Source of the DNA: Temnopleurus reevesii | Lineage: Eukaryota; Echinodermata; Echinoidea; Temnopleuroida; Temnopleuridae | Length of the DNA stretch: 46,206 bases | Direction: 5' to 3' | Assembly: GCA_036244855.1 (NCBI GenBank) | Contig: BQKZ01000567.1 | Span: forward strand, 549 to 46,754 | Notes under the pieces: model-generated | Told to the model about the DNA's origin: nothing | Seen by the model: the letters and a program-made list of their open reading frames with translations, nothing else | The model's database searches: none | Shown: positions 1-14,100 of the stretch, piece after piece | How positions within the stretch are numbered: position 1 is the first letter of the stretch | How the letters are laid out: each line of letters opens with the position of its first letter | Translations under genes and position numbers: made by a program

Positions 1-168
1 AAATTGTCAGGTGTCAAATTCCTATATGCTATGGTCTTTAAGGGCTGCTACTGGGTGGGACACAGTCTTTGGGCAATGTCATTATTTTACAATATTTGCC
101 TGGTTTGAATAAGGGATGGATTTAGGGTTTTGGGATGTCACAAAAATAGACCCAACCCCATGGACAGA
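1..168. repeat. Right half of an inverted-repeat element
   Basis: The first 168 bases are similar to 13745-13910 (ATGCTATGGTCTTT, GGATGTCACAAAAAT, GACCCAACCCCATGG). The fuller copy is bounded by inverted ends, so this is the truncated right part of that repeat. Bases 169-422 are AT-rich intron in which I see nothing else. Confidence 0.7.
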
Positions 169-422
169 CCCAAATACAGTACTGGTAATTGTGTTTCTGA
201 TTGTGGGCAACAAAAGTAATGATTACATTTAAGTGAACTTGATTGAATGAATTCTATTTCATGTCATGTACTCTAATTTCAAAGTGCAATTATTGATCGT
301 CCATGTGTCTCCTTTTAACACTCGATATCTCTGCTCCCTGTTCACCGAATATTGCTCTGTCATTTTCTCTCTGTGATCCCTTCTCTCTAAAAACTTATTC
401 CTTTTTTTCAAATTTCCAACAG

Positions 423-511
423 ATTTCAATAGCACCAGTACAAGTTTGGAAGACAGTATAATGTCCAAGAGCTCTTCAATGGGTGATATAAGAACTCCAA
501 ACAAACCTTTG
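423..511 (+). CDS. HMMR: HMMR exon 1 in window
   Basis: An 89-base exon between a pyrimidine-rich acceptor ending CAACAG and the donor GTAAGG. Its first two bases complete a codon from an upstream exon outside the window. It encodes a Ser/Thr-rich, probably disordered segment ([18 protein letters not shown]), like the non-helical N-terminal part of HMMR. It has no independent similarity signal; frame continuity into the next exon supports it. Confidence 0.7.
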
Positions 512-3500
512 GTAAGGATATTGTTAATGATTGAAAAAAAGAAAAACATTGAGAAATGACTATCCCAATCTCATTTTACAAGGATACACCATTGAATGTA
601 ACACAGACCTGAGCAAGGTCATCAGAATTTTTTTTTTTTACACATAACTTTTGTTCTAATTTGAAGCATGCAGTATTGCATTTTTAAGCTAAAGAAAGTT
701 GGGAGTCAATTATAAATTAGTACTACCATGGTTCCTATTGAATCTGTTGATCTCACCCTGATTCATTGTCCTGAGATTTAATAATGATAACAGGTAAGCA
801 AAGAATTTTGACTTGCCCAGTAATTGCCATTTCTACTAGATCAGAACATGCAGTCTTTATTTCTTCTGTAAGTTAACTTTGTAACAATAATAGGTCTGTA
901 TTTTTAAAACGCTTTACAAATTAAACATGATATATTATCATTATTATTATTACTACTACTAGGCCTACTACTAATATCCCTATAGCCAAGACAGTTAGTG
1001 ATACAAACTTGTATGGAAGAACTGCTTACAGCGGTCATTCAATTAAGACCATTATAAACATAATATAGTCTAAGATTTCTTGTTGGCCTTTTTCACGATT
1101 GGTAAATGTTTCACCTCTTTTTTTTTTCTTCCTTTTTTTTAGGGTAAAGGAATTGACAGGAGGAGGAATCCTTCCAATGCCGGAACACCACGCAACCAAG
1201 CAGAAAATAGCAAGATCAAACAATTAGAAGGGCAGGTATGGGATTTTATTTATTCTTTTCCCTTTTTTTTTTTTTTTTAAATTTGATCTAATTATGTTTT
1301 CTTGTCATCCTGTGACTAAGGGGGTGCTGTTCAAAATCAACTGCAAATCAACTGCAAATCAACTGCAACTTTGCAAAAATAGTAACATGCATTTTTATTT
1401 GCATGGTCTGTGTATTTAACAAGACGCACATGAAACAGTGATTTTGATTGGCACGTTAAGATCAACTACAATTTGCGATCAATTGCAACTTTTGAACAAC
1501 ACCCCCTAACTCTATGAAAATACCCTAAATAAAAACAAAAGCAACATTCGTATAATACTGTTGAATCATTCTGAGAGTTTTAATGATTCTTTTCTGAAAA
1601 AGGGGTTTGAAAGTTTGCATCTGTGCTTTACAATACATCATTACAGTATCATACAGTGCTGTAATGTTGTTTCTTCCAATGAGCAGATAAAATTTTTTGC
1701 ATCAGGATATGGCGCAGAAGAAGATGGGGAAGGTTGACAGCAAATTCTTTCCTCTGGATATTGACTTGTACAGTAAGAAAACATTTTTCAGTCACTGTAT
1801 GCTTTGTATCCTTGACCAAGCAACAGATCACGCACCTCCTCTTTTCTTTTTTTCAAGAGAGGCTTGATGAGAAAGCTCCAGATTACGTAAAAGATGCAGA
1901 ATGTTAGCACTAAATTCTTTCTTTTAGCTGCTTTTTAATAAGTTCCGCATTCTTTCTTTTCTTTATTCTTTACCAGTGAACAGGTCAAATACCTCCTGCC
2001 TCAAGAGACAGAGATGATCTGAAGGCTCAAATAAATGCAGGAAAAAACAGAGATTGACACCAAATTCTTTTTTTTTTTTTGCTGGTTTCTTTATAAGGTT
2101 CTTCGAAAAGAAGAAAACATTTTATAGTCACTTTATGTTTTCTTGTTTTCATACTTCACCAAGCAATAGATCATGCAAATTCCCTTTTTTGAAGAGATGG
2201 AGATGGCTTGAGGCAAAAGCTCCAGTTAACGTAGGAGAAGATGGAGAATGTTAGCACCAAATTCTTTTTTTTTGTGGATGGGGGACCTGCTTTTTAAAAA
2301 TGAATTTGTCAGTAAATCCAATATAAATTACTGCATTTTCTTTTTTTGTTTGTTATCCACCAATGAACAGATCAAGCACCTCCTGCTTCAAGAGACGGAG
2401 ATGGCTCGAAGGCTCCAGCAGTCGCAGGAGAAGACAGAGAGTGTCAATGCCAAGCTCCAGGCGGCCTTCAAGGAGAAAGGCCAGCTCCAGGCCCAACTTG
2501 CCAAGGCTGAAAAGCAGATCGTAGAACTCTCCAGGGCTAAAGAAATCCTCATGAGCAAGGTTAATATTGATAACAAAAATGTTTACTGTTATTCTTGTGA
2601 TCTCCACTGAACCACAAGGGGGATACTCATTCTACACCTGTGAGACAGAGTACCCAGATAAACCTAATTAGTACATAGAATGGGTGATTTTTTTTAAATG
2701 CATAGTTAAACAAAAATAGAACAATATTTCACAGTTTCTTCCGAATACAGTTTCTCAATTTGCTCCACTTTTATTTTTCATCTTGAACTTAGGTTTCATG
2801 GGGTAACTAAAGCAAAAGATATTGCTGTATTATTTGTTATTATTCCAATTCCAACTTTTATTAATTAGAAGCTTCTTGACTCCGTTCATTTCTAGGTGGA
2901 GACGCTGGAGGGCGCCCACTCTAGACATAACAGTGCAAGTGAAGAGCTGGATGCAGCTAAACTACAACTTCGCAAGAAAGAGAGGGTAAGGCACTGTCGA
3001 AAACCTGACTGAAGGATTTTTGTGGCAGGTTTTGTTCTTTTTTTTTCTTTTCTCTCCACCGAATCAACTCTACACAAATTTTGTAAGTTGACGATTTGCA
3101 GAATAGGGACGTTTCTAGCAAGATTATTTTCTCAATCATCATTTTTTGTCTATGTATAAACCTATATTTATTCTTCACCTATTTGTTAAAAAATTGAATT
3201 TTTTCATAAAACATGAAAAAACTTTGATTACAAACATGTGCCTTAGTACTCTTAGCATATCCTTTTTAACTGACTTAGGAGGTGTTGCTACAAATCAACT
3301 GCAAATCAGTCACAAATTGATATGTGTATTTTCATTCGCACATGGCTGCACCTTGAATAAGACGCGCATGAAACGGTGGTTTTGATTTGTGCTCGCAGAT
3401 CAACAGAATACGTCTTGCATTTGATGTAAACTTTGGAGCAAAATCCCCTTACCCAAATATGATTTGTGTAGTGATGATTTGAAATGCTGACATTCCCTTT

Positions 3501-4003
3501 CTCTTGCGTAAATGTTGTGATGTTTATTCAACTTCCTTCATATACGTGTCAATTGTCTGATGTAATAGGAGCTAGAGGAAATCACAAATGAACTCAACAG
3601 CAAGGTGCATGGTATGAAAGCAGAATTGGACGCTGCACACGCCAACATCAATGCGCTACAAGATGCAAGGAAAGCTCTAGGTAAGATTGTTGGTCTATGA
3701 TGGTATGCGTCTATGGTGGTAGTTGCATAGTAGTCTCATATTTTTAGGAAGGATGTACAGAAGTAGTTCAGTCGTATCTATTTAAAGTGCCTTTTTGGAG
3801 TGTGTTTGTTGTCACAGTTACTCTAGATTTCATTTGCATTCTATCTTTACATCACCTTTTCCCTCATGAATGTTCCTACCGTTTAACCCTTCACCTCTTT
3901 TTCTCTTTGTATCTGTCTATTATTACTTCTTAAGCATTGCTTTCTCCGTCCTTACTGTCCATTTCTTTTTCTCTATCCCTCCCCTCTATCTCCCTTGCAT
4001 TAA

Positions 4004-4034
<31 letters not shown>

Positions 4035-7000
4035 TCCCCCCCCCCACTCTTTCTGTCTCTTTATCTTTCCTTATCATTTCATCCCGGAACATGCTATCTT
4101 CTAGCAATGACATTTATACAAATGAATGAATGAATGAATGAATCTTTATTCCATTTCAATTCCAATAACAATAACAATAACATCAATGATAATAACATCA
4201 AAGGATTTACAATATATAGCATATCATAGCAGAGAGTGATATAATAATGAATACAAAGTGAATGATTGATTGGTTGGAAAAAAAATGAGGTGAACTGCTA
4301 AAAAGCAAAGCTTGTAAACTGCAGTACACCATGAATAAATCAAACATTTAAATGAAAAAAAAAGAACAAACAAAGATAACAGTCATGAAAATAACAAAAG
4401 CAGAATAGTATTAAAAAAAATAATACTAGTAAGAGATAGAATGGGTAGAAGTAAAAGGAGGGAGAAGGGGTATTTGGGAGATTCTTAAGCTCAAATTTTG
4501 TTTTTACTTATTAATAAAGTATATTACAATATAATATAATGATGTTGACACTTATTACAGCAAAAACATAAACAGCCCATGTGTTCTCAAGGTACCTGAA
4601 GGTTTCTCTTTTCATAAGATTCATATTATGTATCTTCATAACTAGCTCTGATTATTTAAGGTTTCATGAATTATTGCATCATTTTCATTAATGATTAAAC
4701 ATATAATTCTGTCCATCATGGTAATCTGGAAACAGGTTTTCATTAGAAATTCTATTGAGGAACATGGTGCGTTCTATTGTACAGCTGCTTGCATCTTGCC
4801 CTTTGCTTTCTTCCTGTGCTACTTCATTCCTCATGTGCTATCCTGAATAATTCTTGACTGTTACCCACATANAACAAAAGCAGAATAGTATTAAAAAAAA
4901 TAATACTAGTAAGAGATAGAATGGGTAGAAGTAAAAGGAGGGAGAAGGGGTATTTGGGAGATTCTTAAGCTCAAATTTTGTTTTTACTTATTAATAAAGT
5001 ATATTACAATATAATATAATGATGTTGACACTTATTAAGGCCCGTTCACACAGGAGCGACAAAACGCTGCGACAAAACGCCGCGACATGTAGCCGTGTTT
5101 TGTCGCAGCGACAAACCGTGCACACTGGAGCGTTTTGTAGCGCGATATATGCAAATTAGGAAATATTATGCAAATTACTCCCTGTCATACATGGCTGAAG
5201 AGAAATTGATAATATTTTTGCTGTTTTGCTACTTTCAAGAAATAAAAAAAAGTCGCTATCATTGGGATCATGCCCATCAAAGTGGCTAGAGACGAAGACA
5301 AAGGAATACTTTTCCACGACCCGCCCCAACCGACCGATCCTCACAATTTGAAATTTATCATTGTCAGATGAATGACAAATTAGGGAAAATCTTTTCGTTC
5401 AATTTCTCGAAATTCATTGCAAAATGGATGCATAAAAGTATAGTCGTGCACCAGTTCATAATACTACTAATAACCACGCTGTTTGTCATCACTACAGGGA
5501 CTGTGGAATGGGATGGGGTGGGGTGGATCTACAGCCCCCCTTTTTTTGCAGTATATTTGATTGCGTAAAAATCGTAATAGACAGCTGCGCACATACACTT
5601 TTTAAAACGTTCGGTTCTGCGATACCTGCAATTTAAAATAGGCATCCCCTCTTTTTTTTACGTAAATGAAAAAAATAATGCTCAGTGAAATCTATTGCGT
5701 TCACCCCCTATATGGAGGGTCCCCTAAAAAGTCCCTAGAAAACTGGTTCAGGATTGCATCTTTACCCACATACCTCCTTAACGACACCAATGAGCTTCAT
5801 TTCATTTTCAACACTTATGATTTCATACTGCTCGATAACATTGTCCGAACTTTCGATTTTCTGCATGTACCGATTATTTGGAATAAAGCTTATTCGTCCA
5901 GCTGGGGAACTTTCGGAATGTGGGTGAAATTTATTTTGAATATGGCCAGTTTTCCGTGGCAAATTTATTGAAACATTCTGTCAGAATTTAGACCTAAAAA
6001 GACCCAGTTCTCATGGCTTGGTTTCATGTTTGGAAGATACTGTAAAAACCTAACCTCACTCATTTAAACATAAATACAAACTCAAACTCTCTCTCTCTCT
6101 CTCTACCCCCTCCCCTCTCACTCTCTTTCCCCCATCACCCTCCCCCTCTCTATACCCCATCACTCCCCTACTATCTCTCTCTATATCCCCCATCACCATG
6201 ATCACCCCTTCTCCCTATTTCCCTCCCCATCACCCTCCTTTCTCTCTCTCTCTCTCTCTACCCCATCACTCCCCTNAGAAGGGGTATTTGGGAGATTCTT
6301 AAGCTCAAATTTTGTTTTTACTTATTAATAAAGTATATTACAATATAATATAATGATGTTGACACTTATTACAGCAAAAACATAAACAGCCCATGTGTTC
6401 TCAAGGTACCTGAAGGTTTCTCTTTTCATAAGATTCATATTATGTATCTTCATAACTACCTCTGATTATGTAAGGTTTCATGAATTATTGCATCATTTTC
6501 ATTAATGATTAAACATATAATTCTGTCCATCATGGTAATCTGGAAACAGGTTTTCATTAGAAATTCTATTGAGGAACATGGTGCGTTCTATTGTACAGCT
6601 GCTTGCATCTTGCCCTTTGCTTTCTACCTGTGCTACTTCATTCCTCATGTGCTATCCTGAATAATTCTTGACTGTTACCCACATATATTGGCCTAAACAT
6701 GCCCTAAATATTGGCAAATGCTTTCATTTATCTACCTCCTTGCATTAAAGGGGAAGCATGTTTTTTTACCCTTATCATTCCTTATTTTTGTGTCTCTATA
6801 ATTTTCTTGTTATTTCATGCTTATAATTTTTTTTAGAATAACATTTATCATATATTTTCTGCTTTGCACTACACTTTTTCACTCTCTCCTCATTCATATA
6901 CAAACTCATATTCATTCTGATCTCATTTTGTTTTGTTTCGTCCTTCTCTTCTTCCTTTCTTGTATGATTTTTCTCACATTCTTTCAGATAGCGCATCAAG

Positions 7001-10000
7001 AATCCCCAAATATATGTGATCAAAAACCGTGTAGCAATATGTAGCCATCATATAACAGCACTATTATGTAACCCTTTTTTATGGGAGTATTACAGTTATA
7101 AAAATTAATCCATTGTGGATTATTTCACAGCAGTAATTTACCTTATGGCTTATGACTCATTTCTACTGCAACATTAGCAGCATAACCCACAACATCTTGA
7201 ATCAACATTTTTTTTTCTGATAATGACTGTTCTCCTGAAAATGGGTCCAATATTTGAGCAGCAATATTTAGCTTCTTTATAATATTTTTTTAGTGGGGAA
7301 GATACCACAAAGAAACTTTGCTTCAGTACAGAAAAGTGTCTTCATGGAAGGAAATATAAGTATTGCAAAAATCCAACATTATATTGTAATGTACTCCTGG
7401 AACAATTCTTTTGAATTATGAATTTAGATAATTGGAATTAGTTTTATTGAAAAAATGTTAGTTTTTTGCAAAAATGACAGAGAAAGAGAAAAAAGAAGAC
7501 AGAATATATCCCAAGCAATTTCACATATATTACAAATAATCTATCCCAAAAGTTGTTGTTTTTCCTTTTGTTGCTTGTAAGCTTACACACACTTATGCAC
7601 TTGTAAAAGCACCCTACCATCTGCAAGAGCACTGCATAACCATCAGACTAACCATAATTGTGTAAGAAATTAGTAACATAAATGCTTCTATGAATTATTG
7701 TTTCTGAAACTACAGTACATTGTAACATATGTAATGAATGGAATAAAGTAAACACGTATGTAAGTCAAGAAGATACTTTTCTTTATGTCATTGCATTGCT
7801 TTGTATTGATGAGTCAACTTCTTTATAAGAACATTTTTCAGATCCTGATACACAGGTAGTAATCATGTTACAAAGCTTCTAATCAGTGTTCATGCACACA
7901 ATATTACATGAACTTAATGGCACGCATCAAAATAATGATTAGAATAGTTGATTTCTCTTTTATATCAAAAGACTTAAACATCTCTTTATTATTACTTGAA
8001 ATCACCCATTTACTTATACATATTAAAAAGCCATTTGTGCATATTATGGGAGAATAGGGGTAAACAATACTCAGCAGGGATGGATGTAGGACAGAAAATG
8101 AACAAGAAAATGCAAGTTTAGTTGAGGAAAGGCTATAGAATTCTTCAATGAATATTCTGGTGAGTATTTCAAAGTGCAAGCAGTTCCATTTGATTTAATC
8201 AAATTAAAAATAGATTTTTATTTTCCAGGAGAATTCTGCCTTATTGACGATAATTGTTTCAATTGGAAAAAAATATATTTATTTTATTTGCAGAAGAGCA
8301 TGATAGAACAATATAATGTATAATAGCATATGAAGCGTATATGATGAAAACATGATAACATGCAAACCTTTACACTGTTTCAAACTGCTAAAAGAAATGT
8401 ATTTGTTGAGAAAACTGTTATTTTGAAATAACTTCCGAGCTTTCAATAAAAATTATAAACATCTCTCTCGCGAGGTGAAGATGCTCAGCTCGACTGCTCC
8501 AAATATATTGCCTTAATATTCTCATGCCTATTTTCAATGCTATGATTTTGATAATTACCTTTCATTTTTTGTATCTCTGATGGAATATGATGTATCAAAT
8601 TAACATATGATTATGTCAATTTTTCTGCAGAGCAAACCAATCAGGAGATGAGGAACCATGGAGAGGCAGTGGAGGAAGAGATCAGACAGGTTCAAGGTAA
8701 AAAATTAATAAATATAATCTTTTTTACCTACCAAGGTTGTGTGTGATAAGATGCCTAGAGCTGTGAACATAATCACAGTACATATACCCAGATCGGATTT
8801 AAACCCACGACATCTCAGTTACTAGAACAATGTCAAAACCACTGGGTTGCATGAGTGATTTGAATAGTTAATCATGAATAAAAAAAATATCTCTTTTTCA
8901 ACAGCAATGCACAGTAAATTGTGTAATGCCCTCAGCTCTGAAAAAAAAATCACAGCACCAGGCCAGGATTTGAACCCAGTGTCATAGTTACTAAACTTCC
9001 AGAGTGTCAGGGTGTTTGGGTTATTATTATAATATAAAAAGTTGAAGATGTTCATCAGCAGGGTTGGTAATTATATATAAAAATAGATTGTCTTTTACCA
9101 ATCATGATATGCACACAAAATAGTGTTTTTGTAAGTTAATCGAGGATGTGAAAAAAATCATTAAAACTTGTGACTTTTATATCTCTAGATCAGTGTCATT
9201 ATGTACCACTAGACTACCAGAGTGCCCAAGTTATCAGGTTCTTGTGGATGGAATACGAGTCTGCAACTGCTGGATTACTCGATCACCATCAAAACTGCTG
9301 GAGAATCAAACATGATACATGGTGATGTCCAAGCTTGCATGTTTCACATTTCTTATCCATTCTCTTGCAGATCTGGTTGATTGCCTTCGAGAGGAGAACC
9401 ATCGTCTTCAAGACAAGTTGAGCTTGGCGATCATTCAACAGGAGTCTACGGAGCAAACNTGATGGAATATGATGTATCAAATTAACATATGATTATGTCA
9501 ATTTTTCTGCAGAGCAAACCAATCAGGAGATGAGGAACCATGGAGAGGCAGTGGAGGAAGAGATCAGACAGGTTCAAGGTAAAAAATTAATAAATATAAT
9601 CTTTTTTACCTACCAAGGTTGTGTGTGATAAGATGCCTAGAGCTGTGAACATAATCACAGTACATATACCCAGATCAGATTTAAACCCACGACATCTCAG
9701 TTACTAGAACAATGTCAAAACCACTGGGTTGCATGAGTGATTTGAATAGTTAATCATGAATAAAAAATATCCTCTTTTCCAACAGCAATGCACAGTAAAT
9801 TGTGTAATGCCCTCAGCTCTGAAAAAAAAATCACAGCACCAGGCCAGGATTTGAACCCAGTGTCATAGTTACTAAACTTCCAGAGTGTCAGGGTGTTTGG
9901 GTTATTATTATAATTATATTATTATAATATAAAAAGTTGAAGATGTTCATCAGCAGGGTTGGTAATTAAATATAAAAATAGATTGTCTTTTACCAATCAT

Positions 10001-11075
10001 GATATGCACACAAAATAGTGTTTTTGTAAGTTAATCGAGGATGTGAAAAAAATCATTAAAACTTGTGACTTTTATATCTCTAGATCAGTGTCATTATGTA
10101 CCACTAGACAACCAGAGTGCCCAAGTTATCAGGTTCTTGTGGATGGAATACGAGTCTGCAACTGCTGGATTACTCGATCACCATCAAAACTGCTGGAGAA
10201 TCAAACATGATACATGGTGATGTCCAAGATAAAGATCTTGTCCAAGAACACTTGTATGTTTCACATTTTTTATCCATTCTCTTGCAGATCTGGTTGATTG
10301 CCTTCGAGAGGAGAACCTTCGTCTTCAAGACAAATTGAGCATGGCTATTATCCAACAAGAGTCGACGGAGCAAACCATAGAGAGAGTCAAGCGATCTCTG
10401 ATTGAAGCAGAATCAAGACTAGATGAAAAGATGGCTCACGTTGCCACCCTTGAATACACCAAGTATGATTTCTTGCTTTGCTTTGTTTTATTGGTATATG
10501 AAAAATTTACATGAAATTAATTTTTCAATCGTTACAAGAGAAAGCCCAAGAAGTAGAATAATAGTGCAAAGATACAATATGTGGATACAAAGGTATATAT
10601 GGATAAGAGAAGGTAGTATTGGTTGTAATTGATCAACTTGAAGATGCCAGAAAAACCTACAAAGATGTAGTAATGCTGTCAATTTTACCCAAACCTTGTA
10701 TTTTTGAGCTCGTCATTAGCCCTTTTCCTGCTGAGGTCTCTGTTCCGATGGTACTTTCATTAAAATTAGATTCATAAAAGCTTAAACATGAACACATAGA
10801 TTTCAGGAGCTCAAAAATGGAAGATAATTGGGCCATGAATAAGATTCATAAAAACTTGAATGTTTTGATTTTTACAGCTCAGAAATGGAGAATAATTTGA
10901 CGGAAGCCAATTCTAGAATCTCCTCACTCCAGGAGAGTGAGCTACATCTCAAAGATCAGATTACAGCTCTGGAATCTCAGCTATCTCAACTTCAAACTCA
11001 ACTCGATGAGGAGACGAGACTTAGGGAAGAGACTCAGGAGAAAATGAAGAGCCTTGAGGAAGAATTGGAAAGGTA

Positions 11076-11106
<31 letters not shown>

Positions 11107-11139
11107 TTGTGTTGGTGGTGGTGGTGGTGGTGGGGATGG

Positions 11140-11174
<35 letters not shown>

Positions 11175-14100
11175 TAGGGATGGTGTTGATGGTGATGATG
11201 AAGGTCTTTAGTGATAATGAGGATAAAGATGATAATGACAATGGTGATGGTGATGATGAGGATGACGATGATGAGGATGGTGATAATAATGATAATGATG
11301 ATTGTGGTGATGTTAATGATGATGAGATAGGGATGGAGATGATGTTTATGATGATGATGATAATGATGATGATGATAATGATGACGATGATGATGATCGT
11401 GATGATGAAGGTGATGAAGATGATAGAGATGATTTTGATTATGATGATGATGAGAATGATGATGGTGGGGTGATACAGATGATCATGATGATGATGATGC
11501 TTTTAAATGGTGATGATGATTACGTTCACTTGATGGAGTTGGTGATTTTGTTAAATCATTGTGATGATGATTCAGAAGTATTTCGTTTGAAAAACATGTT
11601 CAAGGATTAGGGTAGTCATTAAAATCCTTGACGCAGGTAGTAAAATATGCTCATATTAATCATTCCTAGAACCGAAATCACTACAATGGAGAGCTTGAGG
11701 CAGATAAATACCAGACCTTAGAATCCATCCTAGCTCAGGCTTAGGCCGACATGACTTGGGAGGCCATTGGATGGGGGAGGCCGAGGGGAGGATACAAAAA
11801 TTTGTCAGATCTTTATACTTATGTTTATCATTATTATTATATCTAGAACTGAAACAACAACAATGGAGAGCTTGAAGCAGATGAGTGACAAGTACCAGAC
11901 CTTAGAATCAATCCTAGCCCAGGCTGAGGCCGACCTGACGTGGGAGGCCGACACCCACAAGGCTCAGCTTGCGGCCTCAGAGTCGATCAGCAATCAGAGA
12001 GCAGCGGAGATCGAAGCCTTGCAGATTCAAAACAAGGATCTCATACATGCATATAATGTTGAAAAGGTGGGTGAGATTTCTTTCTTTTGAGGTTTGATGC
12101 TGCCTGCTTCCAACTGTGAGTGTAATTATATTTTTCATAACTCCCGGGCCCTCTTTCCCTTAGCACTAGCATGTGGTACCTCCATTTGGACTTTATAGCA
12201 GAGATTTGGGAGGTTTTAGTTATTAATTAGAATGACGACAATGTGATGATTAGGTTAGGATTAATTTTAAGTTTGAAGCCGACATGGCCTGGGAGGCCGA
12301 CACCCATAAGGCTCAGCTTGCGGCCTCAGAGTCAATCAGCAATTAGAGAGCAGCGGAGATTGAAGCCTAGCTTGCAGATCCAAAACGAGGGTCTCGTACA
12401 TGCATATAACATGGAGTTGGGTCTGGCTTCAGTTTGTGTTGAGTAATGGAAGCAAATGGAAGGAAGCAAAAGCAAAAGGAATAGGAGACATTTGCTCCTT
12501 CTAAAATGGCACCAGTATCGATTTCTCAGAAAACACATTCAGGGGGTTGCAGTAAAGTGAAGATATCATGGAGTTTTTTATTTCATTTGTCACAGGTACA
12601 GTTGACCAGAAGTGAAGGTCAACCTATATCAACACGTTGACTGTTCTCATTCGTTCCGTCACCAAATCAGTTTCGATTTCAGTTGACTAGTTCCAGCTGA
12701 TGTCACAATGGCATGCACACAAGAGACATGGGCTCGTCTATGGGCTTGTCACAGATTGGGAGGGCTTGTCACAGATTATTTAGAGCTGTGACGTAACAAT
12801 GCACATCTGCGCGCAAAATATGATGTGTACTTCCGGTCGACTGTGACTGACGAATGAAATGGAAACCCCCATATTATTGGGTTAAGTTTTGAGAACAGCT
12901 GGTTAGAATCACAGGAGATGCATTTTCTCAATGAAATCTTCAGATGATTATGATGAATTAAATTTGATTGTTTCTTTGACACTACAGGAAGAATGTGATC
13001 TATTGAGGGAGCAGTTGGAAGAGCTGACAACTGAAGAGACAAAAGATCTGAAAGAGATTGACGATAGATTGGGCAAGCAAGAGAAGAACGTAAGTGTATC
13101 TGTATGCAACAGAATCTCATAACCTGTGTTGCAATAAACAAATCCTTGCATGATTATATATGTTAATCTTGAGTTTTGTTTCAAGACCAATTGTTCAAAT
13201 CTTGGTAATAAATGCCTCAAGGACATGAAGCTTGGGAATACAGTCCATCCTCGTTATAAAGAGCCTTGATATCACAAGATCTTGTTATAACAATGTAGTT
13301 TTCCTGGTCCCATCTCTTTGTATTTTATTGTATTTTGGCCCTAATACTGTAACAAGTTTTCAATATAAAGAGATAATTTCTCTGGTCTCAAGGACTTGTG
13401 GTAACAAGGTTTGACTGTACTGGAGCCGAGGATCAGTTCAATTCAATTATCCTTTTAATTGGTAACATCACATAACAGTAGTCAAAGGACCAAATCTGTT
13501 ATATGGGTATTTCCATGGGGTTGGGTCCACTTTTCAAGCAAAGTCCATGTAACGTAGTGATCCACTTTGTCACTTCACCATGAAGATCAATTCAGATCTT
13601 CTTAAGCTTCAATCTATTGATGAAAATTGCTTTTTTTCACAGTTATACACATTTGGATTTGAAATCTTTTCTGGATTTGAAGGTACAGGTATACAACAAT
13701 TTCGTGTTACATGGACATCCCACTGCTTTTGCATGTGCAAGAAATTGTCAGGTATTAAATTCCAATATGCTATGGTCTTTGAGGAATACTTCTGGGTGAG
13801 ATACTGTTATTGGGGTAATGTCATTATTGGACTGTATTTGCCTGGTTTGAAAAAGCCACAGATTTAGGGTTTTTGGATGTCACAAAAATGGACCCAACCC
13901 CATGGAAATACACATATATACAATATCAGATTTACTCCTTTGACTATTGTCATGAAGCTAAAGGCCCAGGTCTTGCTATTAATTAGTAAATTGATGAATT
14001 GAATCTTGACAATCTATGAAATCGTTCTTGAATCTTTACCATGACAGACCGAAGAGATGCAGGAGATGTGCTCCGATCTGGGTGAATGCCTCAAGGATAT

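Larger units (their letters stand above)
3681..8630 (+). other. Long HMMR intron with contig joins
   Basis: This intron holds a CT-rich stretch (3880-4060), an AATGAATG run (4120-4142) followed by AT-rich DNA that resembles a reversed retroelement tail, two single-N joins (4872 and 6276) with duplicated flanks, and AT-rich sequence from 6690 to 8577 in which I see no exon or recognisable element. Open frames here are short and lack coding character. Confidence 0.6.

Noticed and set aside
1978..2060. Alternative version of HMMR exon 3
   Set aside because: An in-frame TGA follows shortly after the start and the exon lacks its 3' half and donor.
9513..9578. Tandemly duplicated or mutually exclusive HMMR exon 6
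   Set aside because: Its whole intron context is also repeated directly after a single N, which points to allelic redundancy.
11054..11473. Asp/Met-rich open frame of 139 codons
   Set aside because: It is the translation of the GAT microsatellite following the exon 8 splice donor.
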